Assembly (NCBI RefSeq): GCF_947500405.1
Contig: NZ_CANMRY010000006.1
Location: forward strand, 62,001 to 126,000
DNA length: 64,000 bases
Direction: 5' to 3'
DNA from: an uncultured Maribacter sp.
Lineage (GTDB): Bacteria > Bacteroidota > Bacteroidia > Flavobacteriales > Flavobacteriaceae
Every line of letters starts with the position of its first letter. Position 1 is the stretch's first letter. The notes under the pieces are model-generated. The model had not been told where the DNA came from. It did no database searches and saw only the letters and a list, made by a program, of their open reading frames with translations. Positions 43,069 through 52,240 of the stretch are shown here, piece by piece. A program made the position numbers and the translations under genes.

Positions 43069-43312
43069 ATTCGCTACGATCCGTTTTTACTATTTTCATA
43101 AACAACAACCCTTTGTCCATCATTTCAAAAGCTTCTTTTATATCTATAAAAAGAACTTTCATTACTTTATCATAGTCTCCATAGACCTGAGTACTCAATG
43201 GATTTTCTAACACAGTTAAACCTGAGCTTCTTATTTTTTTTATAAAATTAATTATATGCTTTTCAAAATCGTCCTGTAAAGGTGAAAAAGTTAATTCAAT
43301 AGATATATTCAT
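43052..43312 (-). CDS. Thiamine-binding-like protein (MTH1187/YkoF fold)
   Basis: An 86-residue cytoplasmic protein with the ferredoxin-like layout of the former DUF77 family, now called thiamine-binding: ISIELTFSPLQ, FIKKIRSSGLTVLENPLSTQVYG and FMKIVKTDRSEY. Relatives of YkoF bind the thiamine pyrimidine. It overlaps the PnuC gene by 17 bases and is 18 bases downstream of the phosphopantetheinyl transferase. A role as thiamine carrier or sensor is inference from fold and context. Confidence 0.8.
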   Translation of the reverse strand: MNISIELTFSPLQDDFEKHIINFIKKIRSSGLTVLENPLSTQVYGDYDKVMKVLFIDIKEAFEMMDKGLLFMKIVKTDRSEYEPHF

Positions 43313-43330
43313 AGTAATAATTAAAGTAAA

Positions 43331-43963
43331 TTATTCTTTTATAGCGTAAACACATGTAAAATTTTCAAACTCTAAGAAGTTTATTTTATAATACGTATGC
43401 TGCCTATTATAAATAATTTCGCCTGTAGTTTTTCCATCTGTCATATCAAAATCGTTTACAATAATATCTTTTAAAAAACTAAGCCCTTCTTGCTCATAAA
43501 TTTTATACAAAGATTCTTTACAACCCCAAACTATAGTAAGTTTTCTAATTAATGCTGCTGTATTTGCTATAGTTCTATATTCTTTTATTGGCGTAAATTT
43601 ATACGCTATTCTTAGTATTTTCTCTCGTTGTCTTTCTATGTCTATACCAACATGATCTGTAGCACTAATTATAATTCCTGTGAAATGATTTGAATGTGTT
43701 ACGGAAATTTTTTTTCCATCCTTTAAATAGGGTTTTCCAATTTCATCGTAATACATATCGGCATCCTCATAACCAGCTAAAGCCATTAAATGCCGTATAC
43801 TTAAAAACCCTTTTCTATGCAATTCAGATTTCATTCTTTTAAGTCTATCTAAACTACTCTTAGTTAAACTAATATTTTCAGAAAGTTCCTCTTCCGTTTC
43901 TTCAATTTTCCAAATGTAAATTGCGGTAGATGTATTTACCTCTAATGTCTTATAAAGTGGCAT
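43331..43963 (-). CDS. 4'-phosphopantetheinyl transferase superfamily protein
   Basis: A 210-residue Sfp-type enzyme that attaches phosphopantetheine from CoA to acyl carrier domains. The magnesium-binding VGIDIERQREK is at about residues 107-117 and the WGCKESLYKIYEQEG block follows at about 148-162, as required. SVTHSNHFTG precedes them. It is the first gene of a minus-strand run leading into the PnuC operon, and diverges from ahcY. Confidence 0.92.
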   Translation of the reverse strand: MPLYKTLEVNTSTAIYIWKIEETEEELSENISLTKSSLDRLKRMKSELHRKGFLSIRHLMALAGYEDADMYYDEIGKPYLKDGKKISVTHSNHFTGIIISATDHVGIDIERQREKILRIAYKFTPIKEYRTIANTAALIRKLTIVWGCKESLYKIYEQEGLSFLKDIIVNDFDMTDGKTTGEIIYNRQHTYYKINFLEFENFTCVYAIKE

Positions 43964-43983
43964 TCTTTTATTTAAGTTATTTG

Positions 43984-43991
43984 TACCTTTG
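43984..43991 (+). promoter_or_regulatory. -7 element TACCTTTG of ahcY
   Basis: Exact TAnnTTTG, 58 bases before the ahcY start, in the divergent region with the phosphopantetheinyl transferase. Confidence 0.5.
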
Positions 43992-44049
43992 TATTTGGTA
44001 AAAGGTCTATTATTAGCCTTAATAACGAAAGTAAAAAATAAAAAACAAT

Positions 44050-45366
44050 ATGAGCACCAAAACTACTTCTTATGTGCCTTATAAGGTAAAAGATATTTCC
44101 CTAGCTGATTGGGGTAGAAAAGAAATTAATCTTGCAGAAGCAGAAATGCCTGGTTTAATGGCTCTCCGTGAAGAATATAAAGGTAAGCAGCCTTTAAAAG
44201 GAGCAAGAATTGCTGGTTGTTTACATATGACTATACAAACTGCTGTACTTATAGAAACTTTAGTTGCCTTAGGAGCAGACGTTACTTGGAGTTCTTGTAA
44301 CATATTTTCTACACAAGATCAAGCAGCTGCAGCAATTGCTGCAGCTGGAATTCCTGTATATGCTTGGAAAGGCATGACAGAGGAAGAGTTTGAATGGTGT
44401 ATAGAACAAACTTTATTTTTTGGTGAGGATAAAAAACCTTTAAATCTTATTTTAGATGATGGTGGCGATTTAACGAATATGGTTTTAGACCAATTTCCAG
44501 AACTAGCAGCTGGTATTAACGGTTTAAGTGAAGAAACTACTACTGGTGTTCACCGTTTATATGAAAGAATGAAAAACGGCACATTACCAATGCCTGCTAT
44601 TAATATTAATGACTCCGTTACTAAATCTAAATTCGATAATAAATATGGTTGTCGTGAAAGTGCTGTTGATGCTATAAGAAGAGCTACGGATCTTATGCTT
44701 GCTGGTAAGCGTGTAGTTGTTTGTGGTTATGGCGATGTTGGGAAAGGTTCTGCTGCTTCTTTTAAAGGTGCTGGTGCTATAGTTACAGTAACAGAAATTG
44801 ACCCAATTTGTGCTTTACAAGCTGCAATGGATGGTTTTGAGGTAAAACGTTTAGAAACTGTTGTTGGTAACGCAGATATTATTATTACTACTACAGGTAA
44901 TAAAGACATAGTTCAAGGAAAACATTTTGAAGCTATGAAAGACAAAACTGTTGTTTGTAATATTGGTCATTTTGATAATGAAATTGATATGGCTTGGTTA
45001 AATGAAAACTATGGTGCTACCAAAGTAGAAATTAAACCCCAAGTTGATAAATATACTATTAATGGAAAAGATATTATTTTACTTGCCGAAGGGCGTTTAG
45101 TAAACCTTGGTTGTGCTACTGGACACCCAAGTTTTGTAATGAGTAACTCTTTTACCAACCAAACTCTTGCACAATTAGAGCTATGGACAAATAGAGATGC
45201 TTATAAAAATGAAGTATATATGTTACCTAAGCATTTAGATGAGAAGGTTGCTAAACTTCACTTAGCAAAAATTGGTGTAGAACTTACAGAATTAAGAGAA
45301 GACCAAGCAGAATATATTGGTGTAACTGTAAAAGGACCTTTTAAACCTGAATATTACAGGTACTAA
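44050..45366 (+). CDS. ahcY: Adenosylhomocysteinase
   Basis: A 438-residue NAD-dependent enzyme that splits S-adenosylhomocysteine into adenosine and homocysteine and so drives methylation. Signatures: [51 protein letters not shown] and the dinucleotide motif [13 protein letters not shown]. It ends FKPEYYRY, the invariant C-terminal Lys/Tyr that reaches into the partner subunit. Full length. Confidence 0.97.
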   Translation: MSTKTTSYVPYKVKDISLADWGRKEINLAEAEMPGLMALREEYKGKQPLKGARIAGCLHMTIQTAVLIETLVALGADVTWSSCNIFSTQDQAAAAIAAAGIPVYAWKGMTEEEFEWCIEQTLFFGEDKKPLNLILDDGGDLTNMVLDQFPELAAGINGLSEETTTGVHRLYERMKNGTLPMPAININDSVTKSKFDNKYGCRESAVDAIRRATDLMLAGKRVVVCGYGDVGKGSAASFKGAGAIVTVTEIDPICALQAAMDGFEVKRLETVVGNADIIITTTGNKDIVQGKHFEAMKDKTVVCNIGHFDNEIDMAWLNENYGATKVEIKPQVDKYTINGKDIILLAEGRLVNLGCATGHPSFVMSNSFTNQTLAQLELWTNRDAYKNEVYMLPKHLDEKVAKLHLAKIGVELTELREDQAEYIGVTVKGPFKPEYYRY

Positions 45367-45396
45367 AAAGCTTCTCTTCTTAATAAACATAACAAT

Positions 45397-45428
45397 AGCC
45401 CTTATTAAAATTTAATAAGGGCTTTTTA
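45397..45428 (+). terminator. Terminator of ahcY
   Basis: Stem AGCCCTTATTAAA/TTTAATAAGGGCT followed by TTTTTA, about 30 bases after the ahcY stop. Confidence 0.88.
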
Positions 45429-45455
45429 TATACCTATTGAGTAAACTTCAGGTAT

Positions 45456-45491
45456 AAAAAACCCTATCAATAAAATTGAGAGGGTTTTTTA
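45456..45491 (-). terminator. Terminator of the rplU-rpmA operon
   Basis: Minus strand: AAAAAACCCTCTCAAT paired with ATTGATAGGGTTTTTT (one mismatch) around a TTTA loop; T-run at the end, 20 bases after the rpmA stop. Confidence 0.88.
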
Positions 45492-45510
45492 CTTTATTAT
45501 TATAGGTTTA

Positions 45511-45771
45511 TTAAGCCTCAAAAGGCTCAATGGAAACATAAGATTTTCCTCCTACTTTTTTCTGGAACTTAACAATACCATCTACACGTGCGTGTAATGT
45601 ATGGTCTTTACCTAAGTATACATTTTCACCTGGATTATGTACTGTTCCTCTTTGTCTTACGATAATGTTTCCGGCAATTGCTGCTTGCCCGCCAAAAATC
45701 TTAACACCTAAACGTTTCGATTCTGACTCTCTACCGTTTTTAGAACTACCTACACCTTTTTTATGTGCCAT
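45511..45771 (-). CDS. rpmA: 50S ribosomal protein L27
   Basis: An 86-residue large-subunit protein that contacts the peptidyl-transferase centre. The N-terminus [46 protein letters not shown] and [13 protein letters not shown] are the family blocks. No N-terminal cleavable extension is seen. It follows rplU with a 27-base gap. Confidence 0.98.
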   Translation of the reverse strand: MAHKKGVGSSKNGRESESKRLGVKIFGGQAAIAGNIIVRQRGTVHNPGENVYLGKDHTLHARVDGIVKFQKKVGGKSYVSIEPFEA

Positions 45772-45798
45772 TTTGTTACGGTTTTATATTGTTACTAC

Positions 45799-46461
45799 TT
45801 ATGCTGGTTTCCCACCATCTAATTCGTCTTGCCATTTTTTTAACTCATCCCATTTGCCTTCAGCTGCTAATTTAGCTTGAGCTGGCCAAGTATCTGTTAC
45901 GTGATTTCCACGAACGTCTGCAATAACTTCAGAAATTTTCTCTGCTTTTGTTTTTGCTAAATCAGCAAAAGTTGCAATTCCTGCAGCGGTTAAAGTTTCA
46001 GCGATTTTTGGACCAATACCTTCAATCTTCTTTAAATCATCTGCTTTAGCACTTGCTGCCTTCTTTGGAGCTGCTTTTTTAGCCGCTACTTTAGGAGCTG
46101 CTTCTTTTTTAGGAGCGGCCTCTTTCTTTGGAGCTGCTTTTTTAGCGCCAGAAGACACTATGCTCTCAATTACTATTTCAGTTAAAGACTGGCGGTGACC
46201 ATTCTTTTTTCTATAACCTTTACGTCTTTTCTTGTGAAAAACGATTACTTTATCACCTCTTAGGTGCTTAATGACTTTAGCCTCAACAGCGGCTCCGTCT
46301 ATAGCTGGGGCGCCAATAGTAACGTTCTTACCGTCATCTAAAAGAAGTACATTGTCAAAAGTTACCTTTTTTCCTTCTTCCGTTTGTAAACGGTGAACAT
46401 ACACTTTTTGGTCTTTTGCAACTTTAAATTGCTGCCCTGCCATCTCTACAATTGCGTACAT
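45799..46461 (-). CDS. rplU: 50S ribosomal protein L21 with C-terminal HhH extension
   Basis: A 220-residue protein. Residues 1-103 are ordinary L21 (YAIVEMAGQQFKV, HLRGDKVIVFHKKRRKGYRKKNGHRQS). A Lys/Ala/Pro-rich linker (about 106-140) joins a helix-hairpin-helix domain (about 140-185: DLKKIEGIGPKIAETLTAAGI) and a short tail ending KPA. L21 is normally about 103 residues. The extension occurs in many Flavobacteriia. HhH domains bind nucleic acid, so it may reach rRNA or a partner factor. Promoter at 46514. Confidence 0.95.
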   Translation of the reverse strand: MYAIVEMAGQQFKVAKDQKVYVHRLQTEEGKKVTFDNVLLLDDGKNVTIGAPAIDGAAVEAKVIKHLRGDKVIVFHKKRRKGYRKKNGHRQSLTEIVIESIVSSGAKKAAPKKEAAPKKEAAPKVAAKKAAPKKAASAKADDLKKIEGIGPKIAETLTAAGIATFADLAKTKAEKISEVIADVRGNHVTDTWPAQAKLAAEGKWDELKKWQDELDGGKPA

Positions 46462-46513
46462 AGCGTGTATTAATTTAATATTAAAACCTATTTATTTTTT
46501 AAATAGGCGGGTG

Positions 46514-46543
46514 CAAATATACTTCTAATTATATAATTTACAA
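46514..46543 (-). promoter_or_regulatory. rplU-rpmA promoter (perfect TTG-19-TATATTTG)
   Basis: Minus strand: TTG (46541-46543), exactly 19 bases, then TATATTTG (46514-46521), 52 bases before the start. It is the best consensus promoter I found in the window. Confidence 0.88.
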
Positions 46544-46571
46544 GGTTTTTAGCGCTTTTTTTACTTAAATT

Positions 46572-47462
46572 TTAATACTCTTTAATGGGGTGCTTTTTTT
46601 TATTTACTAGCCAAACTCCAAAAAGAATTATTACACCTCCTACTATTTGATATAAATTTATTGTTTCGCCATCTAAAATACCCCATAAAATTGCCACCAA
46701 AGGGATTATATAAGTTACAGATGCCGAAAATACAGGGCTAGATATATGAATTAATTTATTAAAAAGAATATTTGCTACTGCAGTTCCCAAAATAGCTAAA
46801 ACAAGTAGGTAAACCAATGCCTTTTGTATTTCTATACTTTTATAATTTACTTCTAAAATTCCGCCATATCCTAACATAATAATCGCAGGTATAATTACTA
46901 CTCCAAAGCTACCAGTAGTAACCTGCAATGGTGTTAAATGCGCTAAGTGTCTCTTAATAATATTTATATTAAAAGCATACCCCAAGGCAGATAAAAAGAT
47001 GAAAATAGAATACCAATAATTTTGATTAGGACTAAACTCCATACCAACAACTATTAAAGCTATTGTTCCTAAAAGACCAATAAACACGCCTGAAATTTGT
47101 CTTTTATTTATAGCCAAACCAAATAACCATACCCCTACCAAAGTAGTTGCTAACGGAACTATAGAGTTCAAAATAGAGGTTATTCCACTGTCAATTTCTG
47201 TTTGGGCAATAGCGAAAAAAAAGGGTGGAAAAAAGGAACTTAAAAAACCTGCTATAGAAATCCATTTCCAATCTTTTAAGCTTATATTTTTTAAACTTTT
47301 TATTCCAAATACAAATAAAAATAGAGAGGCAAAAATAATTCGTAGACCCCCTACTTGCAAAGAACTAAACCCTACTAGACCCTTTTTTATTAAAATAAAA
47401 GAAGACCCCCATATAAAGGATAATAGTGCTAGATAAAGCCATTTCTTATTAAAATTATTCAC
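46572..47462 (-). CDS. DMT-family (EamA) transporter
   Basis: A 296-residue inner-membrane protein with ten helices in two EamA repeats (about 5-135 and 150-285), marked by ALLSFIWGSSFILIKKG in the first and SASVTYIIPLVAILWGI in the second. Such proteins export or import small metabolites, often amino acids. It is a single gene. Confidence 0.9.
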   Translation of the reverse strand: MNNFNKKWLYLALLSFIWGSSFILIKKGLVGFSSLQVGGLRIIFASLFLFVFGIKSLKNISLKDWKWISIAGFLSSFFPPFFFAIAQTEIDSGITSILNSIVPLATTLVGVWLFGLAINKRQISGVFIGLLGTIALIVVGMEFSPNQNYWYSIFIFLSALGYAFNINIIKRHLAHLTPLQVTTGSFGVVIIPAIIMLGYGGILEVNYKSIEIQKALVYLLVLAILGTAVANILFNKLIHISSPVFSASVTYIIPLVAILWGILDGETINLYQIVGGVIILFGVWLVNKKKHPIKEY

Positions 47463-47580
47463 TCAAAAATATTTCCAACAAATTTGACTCAATTTTTAAT
47501 ATTACTTAATATAAAACCCTATTTTTTTTATCAAAAATTGTGTCCTACTTTTACAAAAATTAAATTTTTAAGATTTTATA

Positions 47581-47955
47581 TTGAAACTTTATTTTTCCTA
47601 TTTTCTTATATTACTTTATTTACTTGCTATGACAAGGCCTGTCTTGCCTTTGTTAGAATATATTTCTAATAAAGATTATATAGCAGAGGTTCTTTGCATC
47701 AATAAAGAAAAAACAGAACTTAATTGCCAAGGAAAATGTTATTTAATGCAACAATTAAAAGCGCAAGAAAAAAATAAAACACCTAATGTTCCTGAAGTTT
47801 CCTTGGAAGAATACCCAATAGGTTTTGTTTATTTAACAAAACTTGAATTGCCCTACAGAGAAAACTTATTTTCTAAAATTTATATAAAACATACCGAAAA
47901 TTACCACTTTCTCTTTTACAAAAGCTCATTAAAACCCCCTATTTATTTAAGTTAA
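47581..47955 (+). CDS. Small membrane protein before a TonB receptor
   Basis: A 124-residue protein with an N-terminal helix (about 3-25) and a Cys-bearing segment (VLCINKEKTELNCQGKCYLMQQL: three cysteines, C-x10-C-x3-C) that could bind a metal or form a disulfide. It begins with TTG; the first in-frame ATG (residue 17) would remove half the helix. Proteins of this design regularly precede TonB receptors for metals in Bacteroidota. It lies 88 bases upstream of such a receptor, so it may belong to the same uptake system. Not a named family. Confidence 0.65.
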   Translation: MKLYFSYFLILLYLLAMTRPVLPLLEYISNKDYIAEVLCINKEKTELNCQGKCYLMQQLKAQEKNKTPNVPEVSLEEYPIGFVYLTKLELPYRENLFSKIYIKHTENYHFLFYKSSLKPPIYLS

Positions 47956-48043
47956 AATAAATACATTCTAGGTTTTACAATTCTATTTTAAAAATTTGAG
48001 TGAGAGCAAAACAGCTATCACTTAAACTTTAACAATCTCACAA

Positions 48044-50395
48044 ATGAAAAAAATTAGTACATTATTGCTTGTTTTAGCAATAAGCTCATTAACATATGCT
48101 CAAAATACATATAAAGGAAAAGTATTAGGCGAAAATAATGAAGCGTTACATGGAGCAACAATAATCTCCACAACAAAAAAAGGAACATCAACAAAAAAAG
48201 GAACATCAACAAATAAAAAAGGAGATTTTTCAATTACATTAAAAGACAACTCCGAGGTTACTGTTAGCTATATTGGATATAAAGATGCTTCTATAATTCT
48301 TACTTCTGAATTAAATGTAGTACAACTTCAAACATCAGAAGAATCACTAGAAGAAGTTGTAATATCTGCCAGCAGAGAACAACAAAAAAGAAAGGAAGTA
48401 CCAGCAGCTATTTCGGTTATTAGTGCTCAGAATATAAAAGAAACAAAACCCTTTGGTATTGAGCAAATTGTTAACCAAGTTCCTGGGGTTTTTATGGCTA
48501 CCTCTAAGGCATCTAGTAACGAGGTTCACTTTATGTCTGTTCGCTCTCCTATTTCTACAAAATCTTTATTCTTATATGTAGAAGACGGCCTTCCTATTAG
48601 ACCAACAGCTGTGTTTAATCACAATGCCTTATTAGAAATGAATAACACTTCTTTTGAAAGGGTTGAAGTTTTAAAAGGACCAGCATCAAGCATATACGGA
48701 AGCGAATCTATCGGTGGTAGTTTTAACTTTTTAACCAAAAATCCTAAACCCGGATTACATGGCAGTATTGGCTTCCAAGCCAATGATATGGGCGTTAAAA
48801 AATACGAAGCTGAAATATCTAACCATAACTCCAAAAATTTTGGCTTTTATGTTGGTACACACTATATTTTTAGAGAAAATGGACCAATTGAACATAGTGA
48901 TTATGAAAAGTTTGCGATTACTTTTAAAACTATTAATGATTTTTCTGAAACTCTAAAATGGACAAATGCCATTACTTTAGTAGACTTTAGGACAGATATG
49001 ACGGGCTCTTTAAGTGAATCTGATTATCTGGGCGGTAATTATGAAAGTGACCAAACTTTTACAGAAAGGGTTGCTCTTGCTTTTAGATATAGAAGCACTT
49101 TGGATAAATATTGGAATGATAACAACAAAACATCATTCAACTTTATTTACAGAGACAATAGAATGGACCAAATACCATCTTACAGGGTGCGACAGTTTAG
49201 AAACAATGGCCAATTAACTGGGCAAGGTTCTGGAGAAACAAACTCTAATCAATTTGTTAGTTATGTTGGATTAATACAACATAAATTAGATTTTAATTTT
49301 CTTAATTCTTCATTAATCGTTGGCGGTTTTGCAGATTTATCTCCTCAAGACTATGTAGCCGAAAACATAAGTATTACGGTAGACCCAACTACAGGGCAAA
49401 ACCTTAGCTACTCCAAAAATTCTAACGATTATATTTTAAACTACGAAGCAGATATTTTAAACTATGCTGGTTATTTTCAATATGAAATTTCACCTATTGA
49501 AGCTTTAAAAATCACTGCTGCTTTACGTTACGACAAATTTACGTACGATTATGATAACCGTATAGACGGACAAGCTGGAGCTCAGGACACAAAATCGGAA
49601 TACAATAACATTTCTCCTAAATTAGGTGCAAACTATAATTTTTCTAACTCTGGAGGTATTTACGCAAACTATTCTAATGGTTTTACTCCGCCCCAAACTT
49701 CTGATTTATACAGAAACAGCCTTGTAGATATTGGAGGAGAAATTTTTGATTTAAAACCAAGCGATTATAACAACTATGAAGTTGGTGGTTATTTTAAAAA
49801 TGATACTTGGAAGTTAGATGCAGCTTTGTATGTATTAAAAGGAAAAAATACATTAATAACACTTAGAGACCCTAATGATCTTTTCTACAATGCCAATGCA
49901 GGAAAAACACGTTCCATGGGAATAGAATATGGAATAACATTTAATGCCACAAAAGAAATTGCATTAAGCCATAATGGTAGCTATGCCAACCATAAATATA
50001 TTAGCTTTTTTGAAAGGGGAACAGATTATTCTAACACACCTATGGAGACTGCACCAAATCTATTAGGCATGTCTACAATAACTTACAAACCATCATTCTT
50101 TAAAAACTTTAAAATAGCTACCGAACATGAATTAGTTGGCAAATACAATACTAGTTTTGAAGGTCAAATTAATAATCAAGACGGAACTTTTAGTACTGCC
50201 ACCTATAATGGACACAACATTATTAACCTAAAAGCAACGTATGGTTACAAAAACTTTGAAATCTGGGCGCATGCCCTAAACATCTTTGATGATTTATACT
50301 CTGTTAGAGCTTCTTACAATAGATTTAGAGGTGAGAACAGTTATATAATTGGAAATCCAAGAGCTTTCCACGGAGGAATAAAATACTCCTTTTAA
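48044..50395 (+). CDS. TonB-dependent receptor with carboxypeptidase-like N-domain
   Basis: A 783-residue outer-membrane receptor: signal peptide (1-19, ending TYAQ), a CarboxypepD_reg-like domain (about 20-100, KGKVLGENNEALHGATIIS), plug (about 115-225: EEVVISASREQQKRKEVPA, VEVLKGPASSIYGSESIGGSFNF) and a barrel ending HGGIKYSF. The PepSY protein downstream and small Cys protein upstream suggest iron-siderophore or other metal uptake. A six-residue tandem repeat (TKKGTS twice, 18-base units at 48173-48208) lies in the first domain and may vary in number. Confidence 0.9.
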   Translation: MKKISTLLLVLAISSLTYAQNTYKGKVLGENNEALHGATIISTTKKGTSTKKGTSTNKKGDFSITLKDNSEVTVSYIGYKDASIILTSELNVVQLQTSEESLEEVVISASREQQKRKEVPAAISVISAQNIKETKPFGIEQIVNQVPGVFMATSKASSNEVHFMSVRSPISTKSLFLYVEDGLPIRPTAVFNHNALLEMNNTSFERVEVLKGPASSIYGSESIGGSFNFLTKNPKPGLHGSIGFQANDMGVKKYEAEISNHNSKNFGFYVGTHYIFRENGPIEHSDYEKFAITFKTINDFSETLKWTNAITLVDFRTDMTGSLSESDYLGGNYESDQTFTERVALAFRYRSTLDKYWNDNNKTSFNFIYRDNRMDQIPSYRVRQFRNNGQLTGQGSGETNSNQFVSYVGLIQHKLDFNFLNSSLIVGGFADLSPQDYVAENISITVDPTTGQNLSYSKNSNDYILNYEADILNYAGYFQYEISPIEALKITAALRYDKFTYDYDNRIDGQAGAQDTKSEYNNISPKLGANYNFSNSGGIYANYSNGFTPPQTSDLYRNSLVDIGGEIFDLKPSDYNNYEVGGYFKNDTWKLDAALYVLKGKNTLITLRDPNDLFYNANAGKTRSMGIEYGITFNATKEIALSHNGSYANHKYISFFERGTDYSNTPMETAPNLLGMSTITYKPSFFKNFKIATEHELVGKYNTSFEGQINNQDGTFSTATYNGHNIINLKATYGYKNFEIWAHALNIFDDLYSVRASYNRFRGENSYIIGNPRAFHGGIKYSF
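48173..48208 (+). repeat. 18-base perfect tandem repeat in the receptor gene
   Basis: Two identical 18-base units (48173-48190 and 48191-48208) encode TKKGTS twice in the N-terminal domain of the TonB receptor. The A-run inside each unit makes slippage likely; the frame is kept. Confidence 0.85.
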
Positions 50396-50436
50396 TTTAT
50401 CTATGGGGTGTTAAAATTAACACCCCATTTTTTAAA

Positions 50437-51699
50437 ATGAAAAAAATGAAAAAAAATGATTTATTAAATAAATGGCTTTGGAAATGGCATGTAATTGCAG
50501 GATTAATTTCTGCTCCTTTCGTTATAATACTAGCTATTACTGGTTTTATATATTTACTAAAAGCAGATTATGAAATCCCAAGACAAAAACATATTAAACA
50601 GGTAGAAGTAAAAGGCTCATCAATAAATTTTCAGGAACAATTAGAGATTGCAAATAAAAAAGCAATAAAAAAACCAAACGCTATGGTTATTCCACAATAC
50701 AAAAACCAAGCAACAGAATTTGTGTCTGGTAAATTTGGAAGAAAAACCACACTTTATGTTAACCCATACCAAGGAAATGTTTCGGGTGAAATTGTACCTA
50801 AAAACACTTTAATGTATAAAATAAGAAAAATACATGGCGAGTTATTATTAGGTAAATGGGGCACTAAAATTGTAGAACTCATTGCCAGTTGGATGGTTGT
50901 TCTTATTATTACTGGTCTTTATGTTTGGTGGCCTTCTAGAGATTGGAGCTTAAAAGGTTTTTTTATTCCTAGAATTAACCAAGGGAAGCAAATTCTCTTT
51001 AGAGATTTACATGTAATTTTTAGCTTCTGGATATCTGGACTTTTACTACTTACTTTAGCCGGTGGTTTTCCATGGACTGATGTTTTTGGTGCTAATTTTA
51101 AATGGCTACAAGAAGTAACTAATACCGGATACCCTGCAACATGGCAAGGGCGTGGCTTTAAATCTAGCGTTACTGGAGCAGCTCCGCTTAGCCTTGATGC
51201 TATGGTAATTAAAGCAAAAGCATTACAATTAGAAGGCAAAGTATCAATAGAACTTCCTCAAGGTAAAGAAGGAGTCTATAGTGTATCCAATGAATTATTT
51301 TCTAATTTAAGCGCACAAAAAAAATTACATTTTGACCAGTATAGCGGAAAACTAATTCACGAAAACACTTGGAAAGATGTTGGTATTCTTATGCGAGGAA
51401 GAATGTGGGTAATGGCTTTTCATCAAGGTCAATTTGGGGCTTGGAACTGGTGGTTAATGTTATTTACTGCGTTTGCTTTATGCATGGCAAGCATTTCAGC
51501 TATTATATCTTATATTAAGCGTAAAAGAAAAGGCAGTTGGAGTATTCCTAAAGTGCCTAAAAAATTTAATGTTGGTTATGGCATTATTACAGTATTAATC
51601 ATATTATCTATAGTATTCCCCTTATTTGGTATTAGTCTAATTTTAATTTCTATTGTAGAATTTTTTAGAAAAAGAAAAGTAGCTTTAAGCTTATCATAA
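50437..51699 (+). CDS. PepSY-associated membrane protein (ferric reductase-like)
   Basis: A 420-residue inner-membrane protein with four helices (about 21-41, 144-164, 192-210 and 338-365, plus one near the C-terminus) and two PepSY domains (about 45-130 and 250-320). The pattern, with conserved histidines in KWHVIAGL and RDLHVIFSFW, is the iron-uptake PepSY_TM type, related to reductases that release iron from siderophores. It is 41 bases downstream of a TonB receptor gene and probably in the same transcript. It ends before an unrelated lipoprotein gene. Confidence 0.85.
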   Translation: MKKMKKNDLLNKWLWKWHVIAGLISAPFVIILAITGFIYLLKADYEIPRQKHIKQVEVKGSSINFQEQLEIANKKAIKKPNAMVIPQYKNQATEFVSGKFGRKTTLYVNPYQGNVSGEIVPKNTLMYKIRKIHGELLLGKWGTKIVELIASWMVVLIITGLYVWWPSRDWSLKGFFIPRINQGKQILFRDLHVIFSFWISGLLLLTLAGGFPWTDVFGANFKWLQEVTNTGYPATWQGRGFKSSVTGAAPLSLDAMVIKAKALQLEGKVSIELPQGKEGVYSVSNELFSNLSAQKKLHFDQYSGKLIHENTWKDVGILMRGRMWVMAFHQGQFGAWNWWLMLFTAFALCMASISAIISYIKRKRKGSWSIPKVPKKFNVGYGIITVLIILSIVFPLFGISLILISIVEFFRKRKVALSLS

Positions 51700-51764
51700 A
51701 AAATGAATTTTAAAATTTCTATGAATGCTTTACAATTCATAAAGAAAGGAATAAAGCTGTTTTG

Positions 51765-51772
51765 TATCTTTG
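51765..51772 (+). promoter_or_regulatory. -7 element TATCTTTG of the lipoprotein gene
   Basis: Exact TAnnTTTG 41 bases before the ATG at 51813. Confidence 0.5.
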
Positions 51773-51812
51773 AAACAGCTTTATTATGTTATACAAAATA
51801 ACTATCCTAACC

Positions 51813-52235
51813 ATGAAAAAATATATACTTGTTCTAATTGCAATTGCAACGTACACTCTTACCTCTTGTAAAGAAGAAAAAAAGGGTCCTGCCCAACCAA
51901 CTCAAATGCAGCAAGTAATGGCCATTCATGATGAAGTTATGCCTAAAATGGGTGAACTAGGAAAACTAGTTAGTACTTTAAAACCTATGATAGATTCTAC
52001 CAAAACAGGTATGCAATATGAAAAGGCTATGATAGACTTGCAAAATGCCAATAAATCTATGATGGATTGGATGCAAGGTTTTGGTTCTAAATTTGATTCT
52101 GACGAAATTCTTAATGGAAAAGAGTTAAGTGCCGAAAAACAAAATTTATTAAATACAGAAGAAACTCAAATTAAAGAAGTTGCCAATAAGATAAACACTA
52201 GTATAGCTAATGCCGAAGCTATGTTAAAAAAATAG
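51813..52235 (+). CDS. Small helical lipoprotein
   Basis: A 140-residue protein with a lipoprotein signal peptide (MKKYILVLIAIATYTLTSC, Cys19). The mature part is mostly helical, rich in Met and Gln/Glu/Lys (QQVMAIHDEVMPKMGELGK, KSMMDWMQGFGSKFD) with the look of a coiled-coil helical bundle. Members of this group have been called viral A-type inclusion protein by similarity; no function is known. ATG at 51813 is used because it begins a proper signal peptide; the frame is open from 51786. It converges with gldD, five bases away. Confidence 0.7.
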   Translation: MKKYILVLIAIATYTLTSCKEEKKGPAQPTQMQQVMAIHDEVMPKMGELGKLVSTLKPMIDSTKTGMQYEKAMIDLQNANKSMMDWMQGFGSKFDSDEILNGKELSAEKQNLLNTEETQIKEVANKINTSIANAEAMLKK

Positions 52236-52240
52236 ACGCT

